The notes under the pieces were generated by a model, which saw only the letters and a program-made list of their open reading frames with translations, had not been told where the DNA came from and searched no databases. A stretch of 64,000 nucleotides of DNA from Segatella copri (GTDB lineage Bacteria > Bacteroidota > Bacteroidia > Bacteroidales > Bacteroidaceae), in assembly GCF_015074785.1 (NCBI RefSeq), contig NZ_CP042464.1, positions 1,550,001-1,614,000 on the forward strand. The letters run 5' to 3'. A program made the position numbers and the translations under genes. Positions 1 through 8,103 of the stretch are shown piece by piece; position 1 is the first letter of the stretch; each line of letters starts with the position of its first letter.

Positions 1-1
1 C

Positions 2-478
2 GGTCTCTTCGCTATCGGCGACCAGTGTATCCAGACCACAGACCCAGTTTATCCTGGCGGTCATCCACAGTTGGCGCAGGTAGCCATTCAGCAGGCAGCA
101 CTCCTGGCTAAGAATATCCAGAAGATTGCCGAGGGAGCCACTGATTCCCAGCTCAAGCCTTTCCGCTACAAGAACCTGGGTTCTATGGCTACCATCGGAA
201 GAAACAAGGCAGTGGTAGAACTTGGCAAGTTCCACAGCCAGGGCTTCTTTGCCTGGGTATTGTGGCTGGTAGTTCACCTCCGTTCTATCCTTGGCGTAAA
301 GAACAAGATGATGGTAATGCTCAACTGGCTCTGGAAGTACGTAAGCTATAACGATTCTATCCGAATGATTACCTACGCCACCAAGCCTAAGGAGGTGCGC
401 GATCGATTGAAGCGTGAACAGACCACTCATCTCGGCACCGACTTGCTGGAGAATGAAGAAGAGGAAGAGGAAGCTTAG
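2..478 (+). CDS. ndh: Type II NADH:quinone oxidoreductase (NDH-2), 3' part
   Basis: The gene enters from the left edge, so only about 158 C-terminal residues are present and the start is outside the window. The frame opens with GLFAIGDQC, the second FAD-binding motif of the NDH-2 family, followed by GGHPQLAQVAIQQ, which in this family contacts the flavin and quinone. The C-terminal part holds a hydrophobic stretch (FFAWVLWLVVHL) of the kind that anchors NDH-2 to the inner face of the membrane, and ends in a run of glutamates. NDH-2 passes electrons from NADH to quinone without pumping protons. The family call is firm; the exact electron acceptor is inferred. Confidence 0.85.
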   Translation, partial: GLFAIGDQCIQTTDPVYPGGHPQLAQVAIQQAALLAKNIQKIAEGATDSQLKPFRYKNLGSMATIGRNKAVVELGKFHSQGFFAWVLWLVVHLRSILGVKNKMMVMLNWLWKYVSYNDSIRMITYATKPKEVRDRLKREQTTHLGTDLLENEEEEEEA

Positions 479-523
479 GATAAGGAGACAGATTAAGTTT
501 AAATGCTTAAGATAACGAGATAG

Positions 524-571
524 GAAACGGGTGTATCATTCAATAATATAGATGATACACCCGTTTCTTTT
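524..571. terminator. Bidirectional intrinsic terminator
   Basis: A perfect 16-bp stem (GAAACGGGTGTATCAT at 524-539 pairing with 552-567) with a 12-nt loop is followed by TTTT on the plus strand. It sits between the convergent NADH dehydrogenase and LacI genes and probably ends transcription from both sides. Confidence 0.85.
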
Positions 572-599
572 ATGCAGATTCCAGAAGTCGATACCTTTA

Positions 600-1607
600 T
601 TAAGTAGATTCCCTTATCACGGTTTCACCTCTCAATGCTATTTCCTCTATCCTTCTATAACCATCGGCAATATGCTCCAGCAGCAGTCGGCAACTTTCCT
701 GCGCCATTTTCTCAATAGGCTGCTCCACTACCGTCAACTGAGGATGAACCAAGGTAGCCAAGGCTGTACCCGACATGCAGCAGAGCGCCACATCCTCCGG
801 AATGCGCAAGCCACGCTTCTGGATAGCACTCTTGGCTCCCAACACAGCAGTCTCCGTAAAGCCAAAGACCGCATCAAAGGGCACATTCTTCTCCAAGAAA
901 CGATCCATCACCCAACTACCCTCTTCAGCCGACAAGGCTGGCGACAAGACATCTTGCGCCTGATACTCTATGTGAAACTTTTCCAGCGCATCCCGATAGC
1001 CCCTCAATCGTTCATAGCTGTTTCGGATATAAGCAGGTCCCGGAATATGAATAATATGCTTATACCCCTTGCGCAACAAAGCCTCCACCATGAAAAACGA
1101 CATGATATAATCGTCCATGTGCACCTGTGAAGCCTTTACCTTCTCCACCGTTCTATCGAAAAACACGATGGGAATGCCCCTTTCTATCACCTTATTATAT
1201 AGGTCCACATTATGCTCCTTATCGCATGCACTCATCAGGATGCCATCCACACGCAGTTGCTCCATCATCAGAATATTCTCTCTCTCCTGCTCAGGATTCT
1301 CGTTAGAGATGGCAATCATCACCTTATATCCCTGCTTGCGCAGGATGGCTTGAGCATCATTGATAAAGGTCATATAGAACGTTGTAACGATTTCGGGGAT
1401 GATGATGCCGATGTTGTGAGTACTCTGCTGGCGAAAGTTCACAGCCAGTTCGTTGCGATGATAGCCCATCCGCTCGGCAGTCGCCAATATCTTCTGCAAG
1501 GTTTCCGCCTTCACATTACCCGTATCTCCCGAAAGAGCACGGGAAACGGTGGACTTGGAAATCCCCAGTTCCCTTGCAATATCCATAATGGTTACATATT
1601 TTGCCAT
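600..1607 (-). CDS. LacI-family transcriptional regulator
   Basis: This 335-residue protein starts with a LacI-type helix-turn-helix (VTIMDIARELGISKSTVSRAL, about residues 5-26, with the hinge region following) and continues into a periplasmic-binding-protein-like effector domain (GIIIPEIVTTFYMTFINDAQ onward). I chose the ATG at 1607 rather than the upstream one at 1658, because homologues begin directly before the helix-turn-helix and the upstream extension covers the promoter. It is divergent from the transporter, dehydrogenase and fructokinase genes and is the obvious candidate for their regulator, responding to a sugar or sugar alcohol. The three operator-like boxes lie in the shared intergenic region. 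The effector is not known from sequence. Confidence 0.9.
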   Translation of the reverse strand: MAKYVTIMDIARELGISKSTVSRALSGDTGNVKAETLQKILATAERMGYHRNELAVNFRQQSTHNIGIIIPEIVTTFYMTFINDAQAILRKQGYKVMIAISNENPEQERENILMMEQLRVDGILMSACDKEHNVDLYNKVIERGIPIVFFDRTVEKVKASQVHMDDYIMSFFMVEALLRKGYKHIIHIPGPAYIRNSYERLRGYRDALEKFHIEYQAQDVLSPALSAEEGSWVMDRFLEKNVPFDAVFGFTETAVLGAKSAIQKRGLRIPEDVALCCMSGTALATLVHPQLTVVEQPIEKMAQESCRLLLEHIADGYRRIEEIALRGETVIREST

Positions 1608-1638
1608 ATCTCTTTTTCTTTCTTGTTGAATGTGCCTG

Positions 1639-1669
1639 CAAAGATACTTATTTTCCATGAAAGCAACAA
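1639..1669 (-). promoter_or_regulatory. Promoter of the LacI-type regulator gene
   Basis: Read on the minus strand, TTG (1669-1667), 20 nt, then TATCTTTG (1646-1639) matches the Bacteroidota sigma-ABfr consensus. Predicted transcription start is about 25-30 nt before the ATG at 1607. Confidence 0.6.
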
Positions 1670-1691
1670 CAAAAAACAGAGAAATCTTTTT

Positions 1692-1735
1692 GGGAACGGT
1701 TGCGAAAAATGGGAACGGTTGCGGGAACGGTTGCG
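1692..1735 (+). promoter_or_regulatory. Three LacI-type operator boxes upstream of the transporter promoter
   Basis: GGGAACGGTTGCG occurs three times, at 1692-1704, 1711-1723 and 1723-1735. The AACG cores start at 1695, 1714 and 1726, so the spacings are 19 and 12 bp. The core resembles the right half of the classical LacI/PurR-type palindrome (CGTTTGC). The boxes lie upstream of the -33 element rather than over the promoter. A matching trio with the same spacing precedes the fructokinase gene at 4421-4462. Binding by the neighbouring LacI protein is inferred. Confidence 0.7.
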
Positions 1736-1756
1736 AAAAAAGAGTCGTTTTTTTTC

Positions 1757-1788
1757 TTGATTTTCCAGCAAAATCGTTCTATCTTTGC
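1757..1788 (+). promoter_or_regulatory. Promoter of the transporter-dehydrogenase genes
   Basis: TTG at 1757-1759, a 20-nt spacer, then TATCTTTG at 1780-1787 match the Bacteroidota promoter consensus. The predicted leader to the ATG at 1889 is about 95 nt. Confidence 0.7.
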
Positions 1789-1888
1789 AGCGTGAAAAGG
1801 AAAAACGATTTTTCTAATCGCTCCATTCCTTCGCAAAACAAAGAATAAACAACATTAAGTATCACAATCAAACCTAAGAAAAAAGAAT

Positions 1889-3283
1889 ATGGAACAAGAT
1901 TCTAAATTTCAAGCGAACAATTCGCTAGAGAACAATTCGCAGGGAAAGGTTCCCTTCATCAGTAAGCTCGCCTATGGCATGGGCGATGTGGGCTGCAACT
2001 TCAGTTGGATGTTCGTGGGCAACTTCCTTATGATATTCTATACCGATGTGTTCGGAATCAGCATGAGTGCCGTAGCAACCCTGATGCTTGTTTCCCGATT
2101 CTGGGATGCCATCAACGACCCCATCATCGGCACACTTACCGATAAGACCCACACCCGATGGGGACGATTCCGCCCATGGCTGCTCTTCGGAGCTCCTATC
2201 ACGGCACTGGTACTGATACTCACTTTCTGGGCCCATCCGGAATGGAGCCAGACCGCCAAGATTATCTATATGGCAGTAACCTACTGCATCCTGGTGTTGG
2301 GATATACCTGCGTGAACCTGCCTTACGGCACACTCTGCGGAGCCATGACACAAGACATTGATGAGAGAGCCAAGCTCAACACCAGCCGTTCGGTGAGCGC
2401 CATGATGGCCATCGGAGTAATCAACATCGTAACCGTTCCGCTCATCAGCTGGTTTGGCGCAGGCGATACCAAATATGGTTATCTGGCTGTGGCTGTACTC
2501 TACGGCATCATCTTCGCTGCCTGCCATCTGTTCTGCTTCCACAAGACCAAGGAAGTGGTAGAAGTTCCTGTGGGACAGAAGCTCCCTCTAAAGGTGCAGC
2601 TTCGCTCCGTGATGAAGAACAAGCCCTATCTGCTCGCCCTCTTAGGACAGTTGCTCTTCGGTTTCATCCATTACGGACGCAACGCCGACATGCTCTACTA
2701 TTTTACTTATGTAGAAGGTTCGGCAACGCTCTTCTCCTACTATTCCATGGCTATCATCGTGCCAAGCATCATAGGTGCAGCCTGCTTCCCTCTGGTATTC
2801 AGAAAAACGGGCAACAAGGGTTTCACGGCAGCCATCTTCGCTTTCCTCACCGGTATTACGATGATAGGTCTGTACTTCTTCAGCCCTAACGGCAGCGCCA
2901 TCATGTTCTATCTGTTCTCAGCTTTGTCGTGGTTCTTCTTCTCAGGCTTCAATACAGCCATCTATGCCATCATCCCCGACTGTGTGGAGTATGGCGAGTG
3001 GAAGACGGGCATCAGAAACGACGGATTCCAATACGCCTTCATCTCGCTGGGCAACAAGATAGGAATGGCACTCGGCACATCGCTTCTCGCCATTGCTCTG
3101 GGCAATGCAGGATACGTAAGCAACGCCATGCAGAATCCAGAAGTATTAAGCATCATGCACCACGCCTTCAGCACCATTCCTGGAGTATTGTGGATTATCA
3201 CCGCAGGATGCCTCTGCTTCTACAAGCTCAACAAGAAGCAATACAAGCAGATTATGGAAGATTTGGAAAACAAAAAGAAATAA
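1889..3283 (+). CDS. GPH-family sugar (or polyol):cation symporter
   Basis: The 464-residue protein has about 12 hydrophobic segments and the two marks of the glycoside-pentoside-hexuronide (MelB-like) family: DAINDPIIGTLTDKT followed by RWGRFRPW after the second helix, and PDCVEYGEWKTG near residue 360. Such carriers import sugars with Na+ or H+ across the inner membrane. It is the first gene after the divergent LacI regulator, with the dehydrogenase gene 62 bp downstream, so it probably imports the substrate oxidised there. A sugar alcohol such as sorbitol or mannitol would fit the neighbours, but sucrose or another fructose-yielding sugar is not excluded by the sequence. Confidence 0.88.
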   Translation: MEQDSKFQANNSLENNSQGKVPFISKLAYGMGDVGCNFSWMFVGNFLMIFYTDVFGISMSAVATLMLVSRFWDAINDPIIGTLTDKTHTRWGRFRPWLLFGAPITALVLILTFWAHPEWSQTAKIIYMAVTYCILVLGYTCVNLPYGTLCGAMTQDIDERAKLNTSRSVSAMMAIGVINIVTVPLISWFGAGDTKYGYLAVAVLYGIIFAACHLFCFHKTKEVVEVPVGQKLPLKVQLRSVMKNKPYLLALLGQLLFGFIHYGRNADMLYYFTYVEGSATLFSYYSMAIIVPSIIGAACFPLVFRKTGNKGFTAAIFAFLTGITMIGLYFFSPNGSAIMFYLFSALSWFFFSGFNTAIYAIIPDCVEYGEWKTGIRNDGFQYAFISLGNKIGMALGTSLLAIALGNAGYVSNAMQNPEVLSIMHHAFSTIPGVLWIITAGCLCFYKLNKKQYKQIMEDLENKKK

Positions 3284-3344
3284 AGATAAACCGGGATCTT
3301 TTATCCCACCAACATAACAATAACAATTTCAAAACATTATAATT

Positions 3345-4394
3345 ATGAGACAGGCAATATTGGTAGAACCAAAGCATATCGAATTCAAGGAAGTAGCAGA
3401 ACCAAAGGCAGCAGACTTAACTGCTCATCAGGTTCTCGTCAACATCAAGCGCATCGGCATCTGCGGTAGCGAGATTCACTCTTACCACGGTCTTCACCCA
3501 GCCACCTTCTACCCAGTGGTTCAGGGACATGAGTACTCAGGAGTGGTTATGGCTGTAGGCAGCGAAGTTACCGTCTGCAAGCCTGGCGACCATATCACCG
3601 CTCGCCCACAGTTGGTTTGCGGCAAGTGCAACCCTTGCAAGCGCGGACAGTATAATGTTTGTGAGCACCTGCGTGTTCAGGCTTTCCAGGCAGACGGTGC
3701 TGCACAGGATTTCTTTGTTGTAGATGACGACCGCGTGGCTAAGTTGCCGGAAGGCATGAGCCTTGACTATGGTGCCATGATTGAGCCTTCAGCCGTTGGT
3801 GCCCATGCCAGCAACCGCACCGACGTAAAGGGTAAGAATGTAGTAGTGAGCGGTGCAGGAACCATCGGCAACCTCATAGCCCAGTTCTGCATTGCCCGTG
3901 GCGCCAAGAATGTACTCATTACCGATGTAAGCGACCTTCGCCTGGCTAAGGCTCGCGAATGCGGCATCAAGCACACCCTCAACATCACCAAGAAGACCTT
4001 GAAGGAGGCAGCCCAGGAACTCTTCGGTGAGGAAGGCTATCAGGTAGGTTTCGAGGTAGCAGGTGTAGAAGTTTCCATCCGTTCGCTGATGGAGACCATC
4101 GAGAAAGGTAGCGACATCGTGGTTGTGGCAGTCTTTGCCAAGGACCCAGCCCTCAGCATGTTCTATCTGGGCGAACATGAGTTGAGACTCATCGGTTCAA
4201 TGATGTATCGCCACGAAGATTATCTCACAGCCATCGATTACGTAAGCAAGGGCATCGTCAACCTCAAGCCACTCGTAAGCAACCGTTTTGCCTTCGAAGA
4301 ATACGATGATGCCTACAAGTTTATCGACGCTCATCGCGAAACAAGCATGAAGGTTCTCATCGATTTCGAACAGAAACCTGGAGAGAAGAAGTAA
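3345..4394 (+). CDS. Zinc-dependent medium-chain polyol/alcohol dehydrogenase
   Basis: This 349-residue protein is a medium-chain dehydrogenase/reductase. Catalytic zinc ligands are visible in GICGSEIHSYHG and GHEYSG, the structural zinc lobe in CGKCNPCKRGQYNVC, and the NAD-binding Rossmann turn in VSGAGTIGNLIAQ. The family includes L-iditol/sorbitol 2-dehydrogenase, threonine dehydrogenase and galactitol dehydrogenase. It lies between a GPH symporter and a fructokinase, so oxidation of a hexitol to fructose is the simplest reading: polyol in, ketose made, ketose phosphorylated. The substrate is inference. It is likely cotranscribed with the symporter gene. Confidence 0.85.
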   Translation: MRQAILVEPKHIEFKEVAEPKAADLTAHQVLVNIKRIGICGSEIHSYHGLHPATFYPVVQGHEYSGVVMAVGSEVTVCKPGDHITARPQLVCGKCNPCKRGQYNVCEHLRVQAFQADGAAQDFFVVDDDRVAKLPEGMSLDYGAMIEPSAVGAHASNRTDVKGKNVVVSGAGTIGNLIAQFCIARGAKNVLITDVSDLRLAKARECGIKHTLNITKKTLKEAAQELFGEEGYQVGFEVAGVEVSIRSLMETIEKGSDIVVVAVFAKDPALSMFYLGEHELRLIGSMMYRHEDYLTAIDYVSKGIVNLKPLVSNRFAFEEYDDAYKFIDAHRETSMKVLIDFEQKPGEKK

Positions 4395-4420
4395 AGAGAT
4401 AGAAGAGAAGAAATATACTG

Positions 4421-4462
4421 CAAACGATTGCAGAAATTGGAAACGATTGCGGGAACGTTTGC
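4421..4462 (+). promoter_or_regulatory. Three LacI-type operator boxes upstream of the fructokinase promoter
   Basis: Boxes AAACGATTGC (4422-4431), AAACGATTGC (4441-4450) and GGGAACGTTTGC (4451-4462) have AACG cores starting at 4423, 4442 and 4454. The spacings of 19 and 12 bp are identical to those at 1692-1735. The last core is 31 bp from the -33 TTG in both places. This supports one regulator acting on both promoters. Confidence 0.7.
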
Positions 4463-4484
4463 AGAAAGTTTAGATGATTTTTCT

Positions 4485-4515
4485 TTGCGAAGGTAGCTGA
4501 AAAATGCTACCTTTG
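4485..4515 (+). promoter_or_regulatory. Promoter of the fructokinase gene
   Basis: TTG at 4485-4487, 20 nt, then TACCTTTG at 4508-4515. The kinase therefore has its own promoter, although it follows the dehydrogenase gene by only about 160 bp. Confidence 0.7.
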
Positions 4516-4557
4516 CAACAGAAATCAAGTAACATCTCTAACATTCTTAAAGTAAAA

Positions 4558-5448
4558 ATGACAATGGAAAAGAAACAATCAGTAATAGGTATCGGTGAGG
4601 CACTCTTCGATGTGCTTCCAGAAGGAAAGAAGCTAGGTGGTGCTCCAGCCAACTTTGCTTACCACGTTTCGCAGTTCGGACTCGAGAGCTGTGCAGTTAG
4701 TGCAATGGGCGATGATGAGCTGGGCAAGGAGCTGGAGAAGGAACTCAACGATCACCATCTCAACTATCAGATAGACAAGGTAGCCTACCCTACAGGCACC
4801 GTTCAGGTTTCGCTCGATGCCAACGGCATTCCTTGTTACGACATCAAAGAGGGAGCAGCCTGGGACAACATCCCCTACACGTCAGCCCTGGAGAAGTTGG
4901 CAAAGAATTGCACCGCAGCCTGCTTCGGTTCGCTAGCTCAACGCAACGAGGTTTCCCGTAACACCATCTACCGCTTCCTCGATAACATGCCAAAGGAAGA
5001 AGGAATCCTCAAAATCTTCGACATCAATCTCCGTCAGGGATTCTATAATAAGGAAATTATCACCGAGAGCATCAAGCGATGCAACATCCTCAAGATCAAT
5101 GATGAGGAATTGATTACCGTAAGCCGCATCTTCGGCTATCCGGGCATCGACCTGGAGAACAAATGCTGGCTCCTCTTGGGCAAGTACAATCTGAAGATGC
5201 TCATCCTTACCTGCGGTGTAAACGGCAGCTACGTATTCACCCCTGGCGAAGTTTCGTTTATAGAGACACCGAAGGTAGAAGTGGCAGACACAGTGGGTGC
5301 CGGTGATTCATTCACAGGCGCATTCGTGGCAAGCATCTTGAAGGGTAAGAGCGTAAAGGAAGCTCATGAATTGGCAGTAAAGGTTTCGGCATTCGTCTGT
5401 ACACAGAACGGAGCCATGCCGATCTTGCCAAAGGAATTTACAAGATAA
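4558..5448 (+). CDS. Fructokinase, PfkB/ribokinase family
   Basis: This protein of about 296 residues has both PfkB-family signatures: GGAPANFAYH near the N-terminus (sugar binding) and DTVGAGDSFTGAFVA near residue 242 (ATP/anion hole with the catalytic Asp). It resembles ScrK-type fructokinases, which convert fructose to fructose 6-phosphate in the cytoplasm. I start it at 4558 (Met-Thr-Met-Glu); 4564 is equally possible. A longer reading from 4504 is unlikely because it would begin within the -7 promoter box. It completes the import, oxidation and phosphorylation sequence of this locus. Confidence 0.87.
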   Translation: MTMEKKQSVIGIGEALFDVLPEGKKLGGAPANFAYHVSQFGLESCAVSAMGDDELGKELEKELNDHHLNYQIDKVAYPTGTVQVSLDANGIPCYDIKEGAAWDNIPYTSALEKLAKNCTAACFGSLAQRNEVSRNTIYRFLDNMPKEEGILKIFDINLRQGFYNKEIITESIKRCNILKINDEELITVSRIFGYPGIDLENKCWLLLGKYNLKMLILTCGVNGSYVFTPGEVSFIETPKVEVADTVGAGDSFTGAFVASILKGKSVKEAHELAVKVSAFVCTQNGAMPILPKEFTR

Positions 5449-5570
5449 GCCCTTATTTGCCCAAATTATATGCAAATTATAATTATCAGTAATATATGGT
5501 TTAAGTAATTAGTTAACGTTTATAAGGTTCATAGTTAATTAGGTTTATTAGTTTATTTTGTAGTAAAACC

Positions 5571-6305
5571 ATGAAAAGAATTGTAGTTATTGTTTTGATG
5601 ATGGCTGCTTGCCTGGGAAACGCCCAGGCACAGCTCCATCTGAAAGCCAACGTGCAGAACAATCATCTGTGGCGTGGCATGGAAGTTTCCGACGGCATCG
5701 TCCTCCTCACCGACCTGAGCTATACGATGGTCAACGACCACGTTACCGTGGGACTTTGGGGAGGCTGCAACTCGGAAGGCTCCTACAAGGAGTTTAACCA
5801 TTATCTGAATCTGAAGGCTGGCGGTTGGGGATTCGCCCTGTGGGACACCTACAACTTCTCCCCTGGTGCCACCTATAATAATAAGGAATACTGGAACTAT
5901 TCTGCCCATACCACCGGCCGATTCCTCGATGCTACATTGAGTTACCGGTTCCAGGACGAGAAGTTTCCACTGCTCCTAAGCTGGTCAACGGTAGTATTCG
6001 GACGCGACCGCAACAGCGACAATACCGAGCAGAAATATTCCACCTTCGCCTATGCGGAATACCCTATCTACCAGAAGGATGGCTGGAAGGTTGATGCAGG
6101 AGTAGGTGGAGCCTTCGCCCTGAACAGAGCTGGCGAGGATGCCCACTTCTTCGGAACCACGGCAGGCATCGTTCACGTATCGCTGCAAGCCACCCACGAC
6201 CTCAAGCTCGGCAACTACACCATTCCGGTTTACGCCAAGGGCATGTGGAATCCGCAGAGCAACCAGAGTTATTTCCAGATTGGAGCAGAAATCATCCGCT
6301 TCTAA
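5571..6305 (+). CDS. TorF-like outer-membrane porin family protein
   Basis: The 244-residue product begins with a clear signal peptide (MKRIVVIVLMMAACLGNAQA, cleaved near residue 20). NHLWRGMEVSDG resembles the YxFRGxSxSDG motif typical of the TorF/Gcw_chp family of small beta-barrels. Alternating aromatic and polar residues and a C-terminal phenylalanine (GAEIIRF) suit an outer-membrane barrel. It follows the fructokinase gene by 122 bp and may let the substrate of this locus through the outer membrane; that role is inferred. It could instead be a secreted protein of unknown function. Confidence 0.65.
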   Translation: MKRIVVIVLMMAACLGNAQAQLHLKANVQNNHLWRGMEVSDGIVLLTDLSYTMVNDHVTVGLWGGCNSEGSYKEFNHYLNLKAGGWGFALWDTYNFSPGATYNNKEYWNYSAHTTGRFLDATLSYRFQDEKFPLLLSWSTVVFGRDRNSDNTEQKYSTFAYAEYPIYQKDGWKVDAGVGGAFALNRAGEDAHFFGTTAGIVHVSLQATHDLKLGNYTIPVYAKGMWNPQSNQSYFQIGAEIIRF

Positions 6306-6361
6306 ATCTTCAAAAAACACAGAAAGTTTTATCATAACAATCATCTAAACACAAATTCATT

Positions 6362-6751
6362 ATGAAGATTAAAGATTTTACAACAGGCGTGCAGCACATC
6401 GGCATTCCTACCAACGACATCAACAAGACCATTGAGTTTTATCATGCCCTGGGCTTCGAGACTGCCCTCCGCACAGTAAACGGCACCGAGGAAGTAGCCT
6501 TCCTCCAGCTCCACAATCTCATCATCGAGACCTATCAGAACCATCAGGCTAAGATGGAATATGGAGCCGTTGACCACATCGCCATCGATGTAAAGAACAT
6601 AGACGATCTCTTCCAGGTTGTGAAGGAAGCCGGAACATTCAAAATGTTGGATCAGCAGGTAAATGGTCTTCCTTTCTGGGAGAATGGTGTAAAGTTCTTC
6701 ACCATCGAGGGTCCTAACAAGGAGAAAATCGAGTTCTGCGAGAAACTCTAA
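6362..6751 (+). CDS. VOC (glyoxalase/bleomycin-resistance fold) protein
   Basis: This single-domain protein of 129 residues has the two beta-alpha-beta-beta-beta modules of the vicinal oxygen chelate fold. VQHIGIPTNDINKTIEFYHALGF opens the first (metal-ligand His), VDHIAIDVKNIDDLF opens the second, and EGPNKEKIEFCE supplies the final Glu. Members include isomerases, glyoxalases and dioxygenases; the substrate cannot be read from sequence. It lies 56 bp after the porin gene in the same direction and probably belongs to the sugar-alcohol locus, perhaps as a sugar epimerase or isomerase. Confidence 0.8.
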   Translation: MKIKDFTTGVQHIGIPTNDINKTIEFYHALGFETALRTVNGTEEVAFLQLHNLIIETYQNHQAKMEYGAVDHIAIDVKNIDDLFQVVKEAGTFKMLDQQVNGLPFWENGVKFFTIEGPNKEKIEFCEKL

Positions 6752-6817
6752 TCCGCAGCTGACTTTTAGATAAACACAGATTAGCATAGCAATACAAGAG
6801 AAAGAGATAAAAATGAC

Positions 6818-6872
6818 GAAAGTCCAGCTTGGAGCCTTTCAGAGAGAGACATCCGAGTTGGACTTTCTTTTT
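6818..6872. terminator. Terminator between convergent VOC and cupin genes
   Basis: GAAAGTCCAGCTT (6818-6830) pairs, with one mismatch and one G-U, with the sequence ending GGACTTTC at 6867, followed by TTTTT. It closes the plus-strand sugar locus before the minus-strand cupin gene. Confidence 0.75.
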
Positions 6873-6924
6873 ACATTTTCCTCAGGAGGAATATGATATG
6901 GTTTTCCCTGATACTTCAGGGATA

Positions 6925-7257
6925 TTAATGATGCTCAGGCACAATGGCGAGATACACCAGATCATGGTCGGTGAGGTTCTCCATATAATGAGCATGGTTC
7001 ATAGGGCAATAATGCACCTGTCCCTGTCGAACCTCCTCCACGGTATCATCATAATGGAAAGTAGCAGTGCCGCTTACCACATAGATAATCTCGCAGTTGC
7101 CCTCGTGAGTATGAAGACCAGTTGATGCACCCGGACGCAAGGTAGAATACATAATCTTCACCTTGTCATCCACATAGTTACGGGTGTCGAGTTTACCCTG
7201 TCCACCCTTGAAGCCCTCCAAATGAGCCTCAGCAATCTTTTCGAAATCTATTACCAT
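6925..7257 (-). CDS. Small cupin-domain protein
   Basis: The 110-residue protein is one cupin barrel. Metal-binding motif 1 is seen in GLHTHEGNCEIIYVVSG (two His and a Glu) and motif 2 in CPMNHAHYMENLT. Such proteins bind a metal and may be isomerases, dioxygenases or sensors of small molecules; nothing in the sequence fixes the role. It is followed on the same strand by nothing closer than the convergent VOC gene, and a NUDIX gene lies 85 bp upstream. Confidence 0.82.
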   Translation of the reverse strand: MVIDFEKIAEAHLEGFKGGQGKLDTRNYVDDKVKIMYSTLRPGASTGLHTHEGNCEIIYVVSGTATFHYDDTVEEVRQGQVHYCPMNHAHYMENLTDHDLVYLAIVPEHH

Positions 7258-7342
7258 CTTTATAATGTTTATTGTTTAATATCTATTGCTTACAGTCTAT
7301 TGTCTGCTGTTTACTTGGCTTTTATGAATGAAGCCCTGCAGC

Positions 7343-7891
7343 TTACTTTGCTTTCGCAAAATACTTCCATAGCGGAGCCGCCATCAGGCTTTGCCAGATT
7401 TCTCCCTTCTCCAGCATTTCCATCACTTCTTCTCTTGAGAAGAGGCGAATCTCGATATCCTCAGCCTGGTCTAGATGCTGAACATCCATGCGCTCCACAT
7501 CCGTAGCCAGATAGCAATGGGTAAGATTGGTATGAGTGCTCGGATTAGCCGAAATCGTCATCCACTTCTGCCAGTTTCCGCCTCCGAATCCAGTCTCTTC
7601 CATCAGCTCTCGCTTGGCAGCCGCCATCGGGTCCTCGCCCTTCTCTATCACTCCTGCGCAGAGTTCATTCACCGTCTTACCTATCGCATAGCGATACTGG
7701 CGCACAAATACGAACATTCCGTCCTTCGTGATGGCAATGGTGTTCACCCAATCGGGATATTCCAGCACGTAATATTCATCGATAATGGCTCCCGTAGGCA
7801 ATTCCACCTTATCCACTCGTGCCGTGAGCCAAGGCTTCTCTATCAGATACTTCTGCGAGAGCGTCTTCCATTTCATATCTTTATCAGCCAT
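7343..7891 (-). CDS. NUDIX hydrolase, ADP-ribose pyrophosphatase-like
   Basis: The 182-residue protein carries a perfect NUDIX box around residues 79-101 (G, five residues, E, seven residues, then RELMEETGF). The surrounding sequence (VRQYRYAIGKTVNELCAG) is characteristic of the ADP-sugar pyrophosphatase branch, which splits ADP-ribose and related nucleotide sugars. The second-substrate loop and the C-terminal EIRLFSREEVMEML helix fit that branch. On the minus strand a possible -7 box (TACTTTTG, 7949-7942) lies about 50 nt upstream of the start, without a clear -33 partner. Confidence 0.85.
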   Translation of the reverse strand: MADKDMKWKTLSQKYLIEKPWLTARVDKVELPTGAIIDEYYVLEYPDWVNTIAITKDGMFVFVRQYRYAIGKTVNELCAGVIEKGEDPMAAAKRELMEETGFGGGNWQKWMTISANPSTHTNLTHCYLATDVERMDVQHLDQAEDIEIRLFSREEVMEMLEKGEIWQSLMAAPLWKYFAKAK

Positions 7892-8009
7892 TTTCTTACT
7901 TCATTTAAAAAACTGGATTTTCTTTATTTTAATTGATGGTGCAAAAGTACGAAAAAAGATTGAAAGGATAGAAATATTTCTATGAAAATGACAGTTTTTC
8001 ATTTTTTTT

Positions 8010-8099
8010 GCCGTACTGGATATTGACAGCGAACACCTCAGCACCTTCGATGATATTGATAAGAATTGGCTGGAGAAGGTAGCAGAACTGTTCACCTGA
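8010..8099 (+). pseudogene. 3' remnant of a GAF-domain free-methionine-(R)-sulfoxide reductase gene
   Basis: The plus strand encodes 29 residues ending in a stop: AVLDIDSEHLSTFDDIDKNW, then LEKVAELFT. This is the characteristic C-terminus of fRMsr/GAF proteins, where GVLDIDS precedes the last helix. Nothing upstream continues the frame: at 8010 it runs into a T-rich tract and no start codon or further GAF sequence is visible. It is therefore a decayed leftover of a gene whose remainder was deleted. The neighbouring esterase gene ends only 4 bp away on the other strand. Confidence 0.75.
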
Positions 8100-8103
8100 T
8101 TCC

